A stretch of DNA of 50,214 nucleotides from Bradyrhizobium sp. BR13661 (GTDB lineage Bacteria > Pseudomonadota > Alphaproteobacteria > Rhizobiales > Xanthobacteraceae), in assembly GCF_029892425.1 (NCBI RefSeq), contig NZ_JARXWB010000044.1, positions 1 through 50,214 of the forward strand. Direction: 5' to 3'. The stretch's first letter is position 1, and the number at the start of each line of letters is the position of its first letter. Shown here one piece after another: positions 15,705 through 24,354 of this stretch. The notes under the pieces are model-generated. The model did not search any database. It was given only the letters and a program-made list of their open reading frames with translations, and had not been told where the DNA came from. Made by a program: the position numbers and the translations under genes.

Positions 15705-18167
15705 TCACAGCCGCGTCGCGCGCAGCCGCAGCGCATTGCCGACCACGCTCACCGAGGACAGCGCCATTGCCGCTGCCGCAATGATTGGGGAGAGAAGCAC
15801 GCCGAAGGCGGGATAGAGGATGCCGGCGGCGATCGGGATACCCGCTGCATTGTAGATGAAGGCGAAAAACAGGTTTTGCCGGATATTGCTCATCGTCGCC
15901 TGCGACAGTTTTCTGGCGCGGACGATGCCGGTGAGGTCGCCCTTCAGCAGCGTGACGCCGGCGCTTTCCATCGCCACGTCAGTGCCAGTGCCCATGGCGA
16001 TGCCGACTTCGGCAGCCGCCAGTGCCGGTGCATCATTGACGCCGTCGCCGGCCATCGCGACGCTGCGCCCGGCCTTTTGCAGCTTCGTCACCACCGCGCT
16101 CTTCTGGTCCGGCAGCACTTCGGCTTCGACATCGGCGATGCCGAGCCTTCGCGCCACCGCCTCGGCCGTGGTGCGGTTGTCACCGGTCAGCATGATGACC
16201 TTGATGCCTTCGGCCGCGAGCGCCTTCAGCGCCTCCGGGGTCGAGGCCTTGACCGGATCGGCGATCGCGAACAGGCCGGCAAGCCGGCCATCGACCGCCA
16301 TGTTGATCACGGTCGCGCCGTCGCCACGCAGGCGCTCGGCCTCGGCATCGAGCGCTTTCGTGTCGATGCCGATCGATGTCAGGTACCTGGCGTTGCCGAG
16401 CGCGATGCTCTTGCCATCGACCTTTCCGGTCGCGCCCTTTCCGGTCGGAGAATCGAACCCCTCGACCTCGCCGAGAGCGAGCTGCTTCTCCTTGCCCGCG
16501 CGCACGATCGCATCGGCGAGGGGATGCTCGCTGGCGCGCTCGACGCTGGCGGCAAGCCGAAGAATGTCATCCTCGGCAAAGCCTGATGCCGGCACGATCG
16601 CGACCACCTTGGGCTTGCCCTCGGTCAGCGTGCCTGTCTTGTCGACCACCAGCGTGTCGATCTTCTCCATTCGCTCGAGCGCTTCGGCATTCTTGATCAG
16701 AACCCCGGCCTGCGCGCCGCGGCCGACGCCGACCATGATCGACATCGGGGTCGCCAGCCCCAGCGCGCAGGGGCAGGCGATGATCAGCACGCTGACGGCG
16801 GCGACGAGCCCGAAGGCCAGGCGTGGTTCTGGCCCGAACCAGGCCCATGCAGTAAAGGCGGCGATGGCAATGGCGATCACCGTCGGCACGAACCAGCCGG
16901 CGACCTGGTCGGCCAGCCGCTGGATCGGCGCGCGCGAGCGCTGTGCGTCCGCGACCATCTGCACGATCTGCGACAACAGCGTCTCGCGCCCGACCTTGTC
17001 GGCGCGCATGATGAAGCTGCCGGACTGGTTGAGCGTGCCGGCGATGACTTTCGCGCCGGCCTCCTTGGTGACGGGCATGGATTCGCCGGTCACGAGGGAT
17101 TCATCGAGCGAGGAGCGCCCCTCGAGGATCACGCCGTCAACCGGCACCTTCTCGCCGGGACGCACCCGCAGGGAATCGCCAGCGTGCAGCGTATCGATTT
17201 CGACCTCGTGCTCGTTACCGTCAGGCTCGACGCGCCGCGCGGTCTTCGGTGCAAGCTGAAGCAGCGCCTTGATCGCGCCCGATGTCGCATCGCGGGCGCG
17301 CAACTCCAGCACCTGGCCGAGCAGCACCAGTACGGTGATGACGGCGGCAGCTTCAAAATAGACGGCAACCGCGCCTTCATGACCGCGGAACGTATCGGGG
17401 AAAATCTGCGGCGTGATGGTGCCGAGCAGGCTGTAGACATACGCAACGCCCGTGCCCATCGCGATCAGCGTGAACATGTTGAGATTGCGCGTCAGCAGCG
17501 ATTGCCAGCCACGGACGAAGAACGGCCAGCCGGCCCAGGCCACGACGGGTGTGGCAAACGCGAGCTGTATCCAGTTCGACAGCGTCGGGTCCATCCAGTT
17601 GTGGGGACCCGCAAGGTGTCCGCCCATCTCCAGCACAACAGGCGGCAGCGCCAGCGCGCCACCGATCCAGAACCGCCGCGTCATGTCGGCGAGCTCCGGA
17701 TTGGGCCCCGTCTCCAGGCTCGCGACCTCCGGCTCCAGCGCCATGCCGCAGATCGGGCAGTTGCCGGGTCCGACCTGCCGGATCTCCGGATGCATCGGGC
17801 AGGTGTAGATCGTGCCCGCAGGCATTTCAGGCTCGGGCGCCTTGTCTTTCGTAAGGTATTTGGCGGGATCGGCGGCGAATTTGGTGCGGCAGCCGGCCGA
17901 GCAGAAATGGAAGGTCTCGCCGTGATCCTCGAAGCGATGCTTCGAGGTCGCGGGATCGACCGTCATGCCGCAGACGGGGTCGAGAACTCTCGCGGGGGCC
18001 GCGCCATGGTCATCAGCGTGATGGTGCGCGTGACCGGCATGATCGCCGTGTCCGCCGCAGCAGGACGAACCTGCAGGCTTTGCAGCAGGCGCTGCGGCCT
18101 TGGCGGAGCAGCCGCAGCCGGACTGCGTGTCCCCGTGATGATGATGCCCGTGGTCCACGTCGCTCAT
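15705..18167 (-). CDS. copA: Copper-type P1B heavy-metal-translocating ATPase
   Basis: This 820-residue ATPase exports Cu(I) from the cytoplasm. The N-terminus is a His/Cys-rich tail (residues 1-55, runs such as HHHH and CGCS). Next comes a YHS domain (about 62-105, DPVCGMTVDP to FHFCSAGC) and a heavy-metal-binding finger (about 119-145, YTCPMHPEI...CPICGM). I see no classical GMTCXXC domain. Core motifs are IACPCALG near residue 464, DKTGTLTEGKPK near 509, SEHPLADAIV, and GDGVNDAPALAAAEVG near 707. C-terminal helices with YN and MALSSVSVVGNALRLR complete a copper-group P1B pump. Divergent csoR and a shared operator point to copper-induced expression. Confidence 0.93.
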   Translation of the reverse strand: MSDVDHGHHHHGDTQSGCGCSAKAAAPAAKPAGSSCCGGHGDHAGHAHHHADDHGAAPARVLDPVCGMTVDPATSKHRFEDHGETFHFCSAGCRTKFAADPAKYLTKDKAPEPEMPAGTIYTCPMHPEIRQVGPGNCPICGMALEPEVASLETGPNPELADMTRRFWIGGALALPPVVLEMGGHLAGPHNWMDPTLSNWIQLAFATPVVAWAGWPFFVRGWQSLLTRNLNMFTLIAMGTGVAYVYSLLGTITPQIFPDTFRGHEGAVAVYFEAAAVITVLVLLGQVLELRARDATSGAIKALLQLAPKTARRVEPDGNEHEVEIDTLHAGDSLRVRPGEKVPVDGVILEGRSSLDESLVTGESMPVTKEAGAKVIAGTLNQSGSFIMRADKVGRETLLSQIVQMVADAQRSRAPIQRLADQVAGWFVPTVIAIAIAAFTAWAWFGPEPRLAFGLVAAVSVLIIACPCALGLATPMSIMVGVGRGAQAGVLIKNAEALERMEKIDTLVVDKTGTLTEGKPKVVAIVPASGFAEDDILRLAASVERASEHPLADAIVRAGKEKQLALGEVEGFDSPTGKGATGKVDGKSIALGNARYLTSIGIDTKALDAEAERLRGDGATVINMAVDGRLAGLFAIADPVKASTPEALKALAAEGIKVIMLTGDNRTTAEAVARRLGIADVEAEVLPDQKSAVVTKLQKAGRSVAMAGDGVNDAPALAAAEVGIAMGTGTDVAMESAGVTLLKGDLTGIVRARKLSQATMSNIRQNLFFAFIYNAAGIPIAAGILYPAFGVLLSPIIAAAAMALSSVSVVGNALRLRATRL

Positions 18168-18190
18168 TCCTGCACTCCGGCCTTGTAACC

Positions 18191-18209
18191 TATACCCGGT
18201 AGGGGTATA
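18191..18209. promoter_or_regulatory. CsoR-type copper operator
   Basis: TATACCCGGTAGGGGTATA is a 7-bp perfect inverted repeat (TATACCC/GGGTATA) around 5 bases. It fits the G/C-tract CsoR operators with AT-rich ends. It sits in the 50-base gap between the divergent copper ATPase and csoR genes, 8 bases before the csoR ATG. One bound repressor could therefore block both genes. Confidence 0.8.
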
Positions 18210-18217
18210 TAGACCCC

Positions 18218-18493
18218 ATGCGCAAGGACATCAAGGCGTCCGTCGGAAAACGTCTCGGCCGGATCGAGGGGCAGGTTCGCGGCCTCTCGAAAATGGTCGA
18301 GGAGGATCGCTACTGCATCGACATCGTCACGCAGATCGCGGCGGTGCGCGCCGCGCTGCGCCGGGTCGAGGAAGAGGTCTTGAAGGACCACGTCGCGCAC
18401 TGCGTCGAGCACGCGATTGCAAGCGGCGACAAGGCCGATCAGCGCGAGAAGATCGCGGAGCTGATGGCCGTGATCGGGCGGGCGGAGCGGTAG
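18218..18493 (+). CDS. csoR: CsoR-family copper-sensing repressor
   Basis: This is a 91-residue all-helical metal-sensing repressor of the CsoR/RcnR family. Cys33, His58 and Cys62 have the spacing of the Cu(I) site (Cys-X24-His-X3-Cys), within RYCIDIVTQI and KDHVAHCVEH. This matches copper sensing better than the nickel/cobalt RcnR type. The start codon lies 8 bases after the operator, so there is no room for a normal leader. The transcript may be nearly leaderless, or the start may be misplaced. It is expected to control the divergent copper ATPase and itself. Confidence 0.93.
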   Translation: MRKDIKASVGKRLGRIEGQVRGLSKMVEEDRYCIDIVTQIAAVRAALRRVEEEVLKDHVAHCVEHAIASGDKADQREKIAELMAVIGRAER

Positions 18494-18564
18494 GGCTGGC
18501 TCTGGACGTCGTCATTGCGGCGAAGCGCTACGCTTCTCGCAATGGCGGTGGAGGGAGAGATGCC

Positions 18565-19539
18565 TTAAGCCGCCATATCCGGCGTCGGCCCCTGCGAGCG
18601 GCGCGTCGCGAGCTCTTTCAGCATCACAAAATGCTCGGAAAAGGCTGAGCCCACCTCAACAGCTGCTTCGCTCATCACTTGCTCAGCCGAAACTTCAGCC
18701 GGCGCTTCTTCGTCAACCGCTTCAGGAACGAGCGGCGGCGCACGGAACGTTTCTGGAAACACACCGAATGAGCCCGCTACCTCCTCGAGCGGCTTTTGCT
18801 TGTCGGCCCAGTGCAACGTTGTGTAGTCGAAGCCGTGAACGATGGTGGGTTTGACGACTTCGAAATAGGGCGAGATGTCGAAGTCGCGGGGCATATAGAG
18901 CGAGGAGTCACGGATGTGCAGGATCTCGCGGCGGGCGGCGCGGCTGCCGGCCTTGGTGATCTTCGGCAGGATCGGGTAGCGCACGGCGTCAAAGGCCTGC
19001 GCGATCAGAGCCGAGCAGATGATCTTGGTCGGATCGCCCGAGCCAAGCGCGATCATGCGCCGCCGCCAGCGCTGCGGCACCGGCAGCGGGATCAGGAAGC
19101 GCATCAAATCGATGATGTTCTTGGTGTCGTAGCCGAAGCCGATGCGGTTGATCGCATAGCGGCACACCGTGGTGCGGTCCTCATAGGACAGCCCGACCGG
19201 ACGGCAGACGCGGGTGTGATAGGGGAAATATTTCGACAGCGGCGCGGAGGTGACGCCTTCGCCGATATTGGCTTCGATCAGCACATGCGGCTCGCCGTCG
19301 GGCTCGACCGCGCCCCCCACCGGACCGACATAGAGCGCAGCATGCGACCAGGTCGACTGCGTCAGATATTTGATGATGCCGGAGATGCGGTTGTTGCCTT
19401 CGACCAGCATGACGTCGCCCGGCTGGATCACGCCGCGGAGGTGCTCGGGGTCGCTCGGCGTGAACGGCTCGTAGCCCGGCACCTCTTTCGAGAGGTACGC
19501 GGCTATCACCTTGCCGACTGAATCTAGGACTGTCCCCAT
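18565..19539 (-). CDS. YiiX/YebB-like NlpC/P60-type cysteine hydrolase
   Basis: This 324-residue protein matches the permuted papain-like NlpC/P60 family. IQPGDVMLVEGNNRISGIIKYLTQSTWSHAALYVG carries the conserved His (His66). LIEANIGEGV holds the acidic residue. The nucleophile comes late in the chain, in KIICSALIAQAFD, as expected for the circularly permuted group. Some family members act on lipids or amides rather than peptidoglycan. The C-terminal 60 residues are Glu/Ala-rich and look disordered. No signal peptide is seen. GGGGGAG lies just before the start. Confidence 0.8.
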   Translation of the reverse strand: MGTVLDSVGKVIAAYLSKEVPGYEPFTPSDPEHLRGVIQPGDVMLVEGNNRISGIIKYLTQSTWSHAALYVGPVGGAVEPDGEPHVLIEANIGEGVTSAPLSKYFPYHTRVCRPVGLSYEDRTTVCRYAINRIGFGYDTKNIIDLMRFLIPLPVPQRWRRRMIALGSGDPTKIICSALIAQAFDAVRYPILPKITKAGSRAARREILHIRDSSLYMPRDFDISPYFEVVKPTIVHGFDYTTLHWADKQKPLEEVAGSFGVFPETFRAPPLVPEAVDEEAPAEVSAEQVMSEAAVEVGSAFSEHFVMLKELATRRSQGPTPDMAA

Positions 19540-19725
19540 GAACTCCCCCGGGCCTTTCTGGCCGTCTTTTTTCCATCTGTATCATGGTCCAAACCTGTTG
19601 CAATTCGGTTCATGGCTCTGTGACTTCAAGCACGATTGATTCACCATGATGGTTGCTGCGCAACATCAGATGCGGCAAGGTTCTCAGGCCGTTCCCTTTC
19701 GTCGCAAGTCCCCGGAAACCATGAC

Positions 19726-21123
19726 ATGACAATCACGCGCCGCAGTTTCCTATCGGCGTCGGCGGTCTTTGCTGCAGCGCCGGTCCTGCGCGCAACGGCT
19801 GCGCCCTTGCCGCGCGAAGCTGACATTGTCGTGATCGGCGGGGGAGCGGCCGGCATCGCTGCAGCGCGGCGCGTCATGGCGGCCAATCGCAAGGTTGTCG
19901 TTGTGGAGGCGGCGGCGCAGATCGGTGGGCGCTGCATTACGGACAGCGCCACCTTCGACGTGCCGTTCGATCGCGGCGCGCGCTGGATGCACAATCCCGA
20001 CACCAACCCGATGATCCGGCTCGCACGCAACGCCGGGCTCGATGTGTCACCTGCTCCGTCCGGCCAGAAGATGCGCATCGGGCGCCGCAACGCGCGCGCG
20101 GGGGAGACCGAAGAGTTTCTGGCGGCGCTGGTGCGCGCCAACAGGGCCATCGACGAGGCCGCGCGCGGCAAGCTCGATACGTCCTGCGCGTCGGTGCTGC
20201 CGAAAGAACTCGGTGATTGGGCGGGGGCGGCCGAGTTCGTGCTCGGTGCGAGCTTTGCGGGCAAGGATCTGAAGGAGCTGTCGGCAATCGACAAGTCTCG
20301 TGCGCAGGATCGCAATGCTCCGATCGCCTGCCGCCAGGGTCTGGGGACGCTGATCGCGAAACTCGGCGAGCAGGCGCCGACGGTGCTGTCGACGCCGGCG
20401 AATCGAATCGTCTGGAGCAATCGCGATGTCAGCGTGGAAACGCAAGCCGGCAAGATTGCCGCTCGCGCCGCCATCATCACGGTCTCGACCAACGTGCTCA
20501 CATCGGGCGCGATCAAGTTCGCGCCCGACATCCCCAAGCGCACGTTGGATGCGGCCTCAAAGCTCACGCTCGGCAGCTACGATCACATCGTGCTGCAACT
20601 GCCGGGCAACCCGCTCGGGCTCTCGCGCGACGACATCCTGATCGAGCAGAGCAATTCGACGCGCACCGGACTGATGTACGCCAATATCGGGGGCTCCTCG
20701 CTGTGCTCGATCGACGTCGGCGGTTCGTTCGGCCGCGATCTCTCCGCGCAGGGCGAGAAGGCGATGGCGGCCTTCGCGAAAGAATGGATCTCGAAGCTGT
20801 TCGGCAGTGAAGCTGCCGCCCTGGTGCAGAAAACCGCCGTGACGCGCTGGAACGCCTCGTCCTATGTGATGGGCGCGATGTCGGCGGCCTCCCCCGGCGG
20901 CCAGCTGTCGCGAAAAATTTTGACCGAGCCGATCGGCAATGTGTTCCTCGCCGGCGAAGCGACGCACGAGACATTGTGGGGCACGGTCGATGGCGCCTGG
21001 GACAGCGGCGAGCGCGCAGCTGACGCCGCGCTCCGCAAGATCGGCGCGCTAAAGGACGAGCCGGCCGACGTGCCGACGCAATCGACCAAACGCCGCCGCG
21101 CGCCGCGACCGCAGCAGAATTAG
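19726..21123 (+). CDS. Tat-exported flavin amine oxidase
   Basis: The protein is a predicted FAD-dependent amine oxidase of 465 residues. A twin-arginine signal (TITRRSFLSASAVFAAAPVLRATAAP) opens the protein, so it should be exported folded with its flavin. The dinucleotide-binding motif VVIGGGAAGIAAARR is followed by the GG motif IGGRCIT. The C-terminal FAD contact NVFLAGEATHETLWGTVDGAWDSGERAA is typical of monoamine and polyamine oxidases. ATG 19726 is chosen because it opens the Tat signal; the frame extends 30 codons upstream without meaning. The substrate is unknown. Its stop overlaps the stop of the convergent exporter gene. Confidence 0.88.
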   Translation: MTITRRSFLSASAVFAAAPVLRATAAPLPREADIVVIGGGAAGIAAARRVMAANRKVVVVEAAAQIGGRCITDSATFDVPFDRGARWMHNPDTNPMIRLARNAGLDVSPAPSGQKMRIGRRNARAGETEEFLAALVRANRAIDEAARGKLDTSCASVLPKELGDWAGAAEFVLGASFAGKDLKELSAIDKSRAQDRNAPIACRQGLGTLIAKLGEQAPTVLSTPANRIVWSNRDVSVETQAGKIAARAAIITVSTNVLTSGAIKFAPDIPKRTLDAASKLTLGSYDHIVLQLPGNPLGLSRDDILIEQSNSTRTGLMYANIGGSSLCSIDVGGSFGRDLSAQGEKAMAAFAKEWISKLFGSEAAALVQKTAVTRWNASSYVMGAMSAASPGGQLSRKILTEPIGNVFLAGEATHETLWGTVDGAWDSGERAADAALRKIGALKDEPADVPTQSTKRRRAPRPQQN

Positions 21124-21890
21124 CGCAACACCCTGTCCAGCACCGGTAGGCCGGTGACCACCGCGAGCGCGATCAAAGCGTAGCAGATCCTGCGGAAGAT
21201 CGTTTCGCTGGCCCGGCCGAACAACGATGCGCCGAAGGCGACGCCAAGCGCATAGACCGGACCGACGATCAGCGAAAGCGCCAGCGATTCGCGCGAGATC
21301 AGGCCGGTGGTGGCATAGCTGACCATCGAGAACAGATCGGAGGCGCCGAAGAACAGCACAATGTTGGCGCGCGCGACGATCGGGGCGATGGGACGGCCGA
21401 GCCAGTAGCCGACGATCGGCGGCCCGCCGGTCTGCGCCAGTCCGCTGCAGAAGCCGGAGAGGCCGCCGATGCCGACCGACAGCCAGACGTGGTCCTTGCC
21501 GCGATAGCGCCAGCCCGACAGCAGCAGCAGAAGCAGCGCGGCGACGAAGCAGGAGATGATCCAGCGCGTGGTGACGGGCTCGAGCACGCTGAGGAAATAG
21601 GTGCCGACGGGCACGCCGACCAGCGCGCCCAGCACGATCACCGCGGTCGCCTTGCGATCGGCCTTCCGCCACGCGTCGGGCAGCAGCGGCGCGGCGGCGA
21701 CGAAATCGATGACGAGGAGCAAAGCCGCCACCAGCCGCGGGGCTGCGACGCTGCTTGCGAGCGGCATGAAGATCAGCGCCGAGCCAAAGCCTGAGAAGCC
21801 GCGCGCAGTGCCCGAAACGAAAGCGATGGCGCAGAGCGCCATCGCAATGGTGAGACTGACGTCCTTCGGCAGAAAATCAGCGAGGCTCAT
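21120..21890 (-). CDS. TauE/SafE family sulfite/anion exporter
   Basis: This 256-residue protein has about eight hydrophobic segments and the two-repeat TauE/SafE layout. The first repeat reads GTARGFSGFGSALIFMPLAS and the second IGGLSGFCSGLAQTGGPPIVGYWL. Family members export sulfite, sulfoacetate or other organic anions; the substrate is not evident here. Its TAA stop shares bases 21121-21122 with the TAG stop of the convergent amine oxidase, so the two 3' ends overlap by four bases. Confidence 0.88.
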   Translation of the reverse strand: MSLADFLPKDVSLTIAMALCAIAFVSGTARGFSGFGSALIFMPLASSVAAPRLVAALLLVIDFVAAAPLLPDAWRKADRKATAVIVLGALVGVPVGTYFLSVLEPVTTRWIISCFVAALLLLLLSGWRYRGKDHVWLSVGIGGLSGFCSGLAQTGGPPIVGYWLGRPIAPIVARANIVLFFGASDLFSMVSYATTGLISRESLALSLIVGPVYALGVAFGASLFGRASETIFRRICYALIALAVVTGLPVLDRVLR

Positions 21891-21904
21891 GCCCTATGTC
21901 TCTT

Positions 21905-21953
21905 GAGCATGACGTTGTCCGAAAACCGCCTCACACTTTTCGGCGTCATGCTC
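21905..21953. repeat. GAGCATGA-type dispersed palindrome at the pheT 3' end
   Basis: The element has outer arms GAGCATGAC/GTCATGCTC and inner arms CCGAAAA/TTTTCGG, so it can form a long hairpin. I recognise it as a dispersed palindrome common in Bradyrhizobium genomes. It overlaps the 3' end of pheT: the TGA stop of pheT lies inside the right arm. In RNA it would put a stable hairpin at the end of the pheST message. Confidence 0.75.
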
Positions 21954-24354
21954 GCAACGTGCCGCCCGTCTTTTTCGTGACCTCCGCCACGATCTTCGCG
22001 GCGACCGCCTCGATCTCCTGGTCGGTCAAGGTCTTCTCGCGCGGCTGGATCGTCACCGCGATGCCGACGGACTTCTTGCCGTCGTCGATGCCCTTGCCTT
22101 CATAGACGTCGAACACAATAACGCCGGTGATCAGCTTCTTGTCGACGCCCTGGGCGGCACGCACGATCTCGCCCGCCTTCACGCCACGATCGACGATGAA
22201 GGCGAAGTCGCGCGTAACAGGCTGGAATGCCGACAGCTCGATCAGCGGCTTAGCGCGGGTCGGCTTCTTCTTGGCCTCCGGAATGCGGTCGAGCATCACC
22301 TCGAACACGACAAGCGGGCCGTCTATGCCGAGTGCTTCCAGCGCGCGCGGGTGCATCTCGCCGAAGTATCCGAGCACGTTCTGCGGCCCGATCTGGATCG
22401 TGCCGGAACGACCCGGATGCAGCCAGGCGGGACCGCCGGCGACGATCTGCAGTGCCTGCATCGGCGCACCGGCAGCAGCCAGCACCACGAGCGCATCGGC
22501 CTTGGCATCGAACACATCGGCCTGATCAGAGCCCGACCAGTGCCGTCCCAGCCCTTCCGACGATGCAAGACCACGGCGCACGCCGCTCGCGGCCATGAAC
22601 TGATCCTGCGGGCGATCGCCCCTGAAGACCTGACCGACCTCGAACAGCACGACGTCGCCATAACCGCGGTCGGCATTGGCCTGCGCGGCCGCGACGAGAC
22701 CCGGCAACAGGCTCGGCCGCATATCGGAGAGGTCAGCGGCGATCGGGTTGGCGACTTCGAGCTCGCGCTGGCCGCCACCGAACAATTGCGCGGCAGATTT
22801 CGTGATGAACGACCATGTCACGGCCTCGACCATGCCGCGGCTCGCGAGCGCGCGACGCGCACGACGGGTGCGGAGCTGCAGTGGCGTCAGCACGGATTTG
22901 CGCGCGTCCTCGCCGCGCTCGAACGGCGTCATCGGCACCCTGTCGACGCCGTAGATGCGAACGACTTCCTCGACGATGTCGGCCTTGCCGTGCACGTCCG
23001 ATCGCCACGACGGCACCGCGACCTTCACCACCGGGCCGGGGCCCGCCATCATGAAGCCGAGATGGGTCAGGATGCGCTTCATCTCGACCTGTGGCACCTC
23101 GATGCCGGAGAGGCGCTTCACCTCGGTCACGGGGAAATCGATGATGCGGTCATCGCCGAAGGCGTTGCCGACCACGACGTTCTCCGACGGTGTACCGCCG
23201 CACATCTCCATCACCAGCCTGGTGGCGAGCTCGAGCCCGGGCACCATGAAGGCCGGATCGACGCCGCGTTCGAAGCGGTAGCGCGCATCGGAGTTGATGC
23301 CGAGCTTGCGGCCGGTCTGGGCGATGTTGATCTCGTTCCACAGCGCCGATTCGATCAGCACGTCGGTGGTATTCTCGTCGCAGCCCGAGGCTTCGCCGCC
23401 CATGATGCCGGCCAGCGATTCGACGCCGTGCTCATCCGCGATGACGCAGATGGAGGGATCGAGATCGTAGGTGCGGCCGTCGAGCGCGAGCAGCGTCTCG
23501 CCCTCGCGGGCATGGCGCACGACGAGGTTGCCCTTCACCTTCTTGGCGTCGAACACGTGCAGCGGGCGCGCGCGGTCGTAGGTCATGAAGTTGGTGATGT
23601 CGACCAGCGCGTTGATCGGGCGCAGTCCAATAGCAGTGAGCCGCTTCTGCAGCCATTCCGGCGACGGGCCGTTCTTCACGCCGCGCACGAGGCGGAGCGC
23701 AAAACCCGGGCACAGCGCGGCGTCCTCCACCGTCACCTTCACGGGGCAGGGGAATTCGCCCTTGATCGGCTTGATGGCCGGGTCCTTGAACTTGCCCATG
23801 TCGGCGGCGGCAAGGTCGCGCGCGATGCCGTGCACGCCGGTGCAGTCCTGACGGTTCGGCGTCAGATTGATCTCGATCACGGGATCGCCGAGCGCGGCCC
23901 ATTCGGCGTAACCAGCACCGATGGGTGCATCCGCCGGCAATTCCATGATGCCGTCATGGTCGTTGGAGATCTGCAGTTCCGCCGCCGAGCACAGCATGCC
24001 GCGGCTCTCGACGCCGCGGATCGTGCCGACGCCGAGCGTGATGTCCTTGCCGGGAATGTAGGTGCCGGGGGCTGAGAACACGCTGACGAGCCCGGCGCGC
24101 GCATTCGGCGCCCCGCACACGACCTGCACCGGCGCGCCACCGTCACCGGTGTCGACCATGCAGACGCGCAGCCGATCAGCATTCGGATGCTGCTCGGCCG
24201 AGATCACCTTCGCGATCGTGAAGGGCTTAAGCGCCTTCGCCTTGTCCTCGATGGTCTCGACCTCGAGCCCGATCATGGTGAGCTTGTCGGCGAGCTTGTC
24301 CAGGGGCTCGTCGGTGTCGAGATGATCCTTCAGCCAGGAGAGGGTGAATTTCAT
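21946..24354 (-). CDS. pheT: Phenylalanine-tRNA ligase beta subunit
   Basis: PheT pairs with PheS to charge tRNA-Phe. The 802-residue protein has the bacterial long form. An N-terminal tRNA-binding (OB) domain runs over about residues 40-150 (VISAEQHPNADRLRVCMVDTG, VVCGAPNARAG). B3/B4 editing and B5 domains follow, including RYGVD-type catalytic-like core sequence. The C-terminal anticodon-binding FDX-ACB domain occupies about residues 705-800 (SAFQPVTRDFAFIVDRGVKAGEIV). Its ATG overlaps the stop of the DUF559 gene (ATGA), so translation may be coupled to an inserted gene. The stop codon lies in a dispersed repeat. Confidence 0.97.
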   Translation of the reverse strand: MKFTLSWLKDHLDTDEPLDKLADKLTMIGLEVETIEDKAKALKPFTIAKVISAEQHPNADRLRVCMVDTGDGGAPVQVVCGAPNARAGLVSVFSAPGTYIPGKDITLGVGTIRGVESRGMLCSAAELQISNDHDGIMELPADAPIGAGYAEWAALGDPVIEINLTPNRQDCTGVHGIARDLAAADMGKFKDPAIKPIKGEFPCPVKVTVEDAALCPGFALRLVRGVKNGPSPEWLQKRLTAIGLRPINALVDITNFMTYDRARPLHVFDAKKVKGNLVVRHAREGETLLALDGRTYDLDPSICVIADEHGVESLAGIMGGEASGCDENTTDVLIESALWNEINIAQTGRKLGINSDARYRFERGVDPAFMVPGLELATRLVMEMCGGTPSENVVVGNAFGDDRIIDFPVTEVKRLSGIEVPQVEMKRILTHLGFMMAGPGPVVKVAVPSWRSDVHGKADIVEEVVRIYGVDRVPMTPFERGEDARKSVLTPLQLRTRRARRALASRGMVEAVTWSFITKSAAQLFGGGQRELEVANPIAADLSDMRPSLLPGLVAAAQANADRGYGDVVLFEVGQVFRGDRPQDQFMAASGVRRGLASSEGLGRHWSGSDQADVFDAKADALVVLAAAGAPMQALQIVAGGPAWLHPGRSGTIQIGPQNVLGYFGEMHPRALEALGIDGPLVVFEVMLDRIPEAKKKPTRAKPLIELSAFQPVTRDFAFIVDRGVKAGEIVRAAQGVDKKLITGVIVFDVYEGKGIDDGKKSVGIAVTIQPREKTLTDQEIEAVAAKIVAEVTKKTGGTLRA

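Noticed and set aside
22351..24075. A 574-residue plus-strand frame opposite pheT
   Set aside because: It is antisense to an essential, unmistakable gene and has His/Arg-rich shadow composition.
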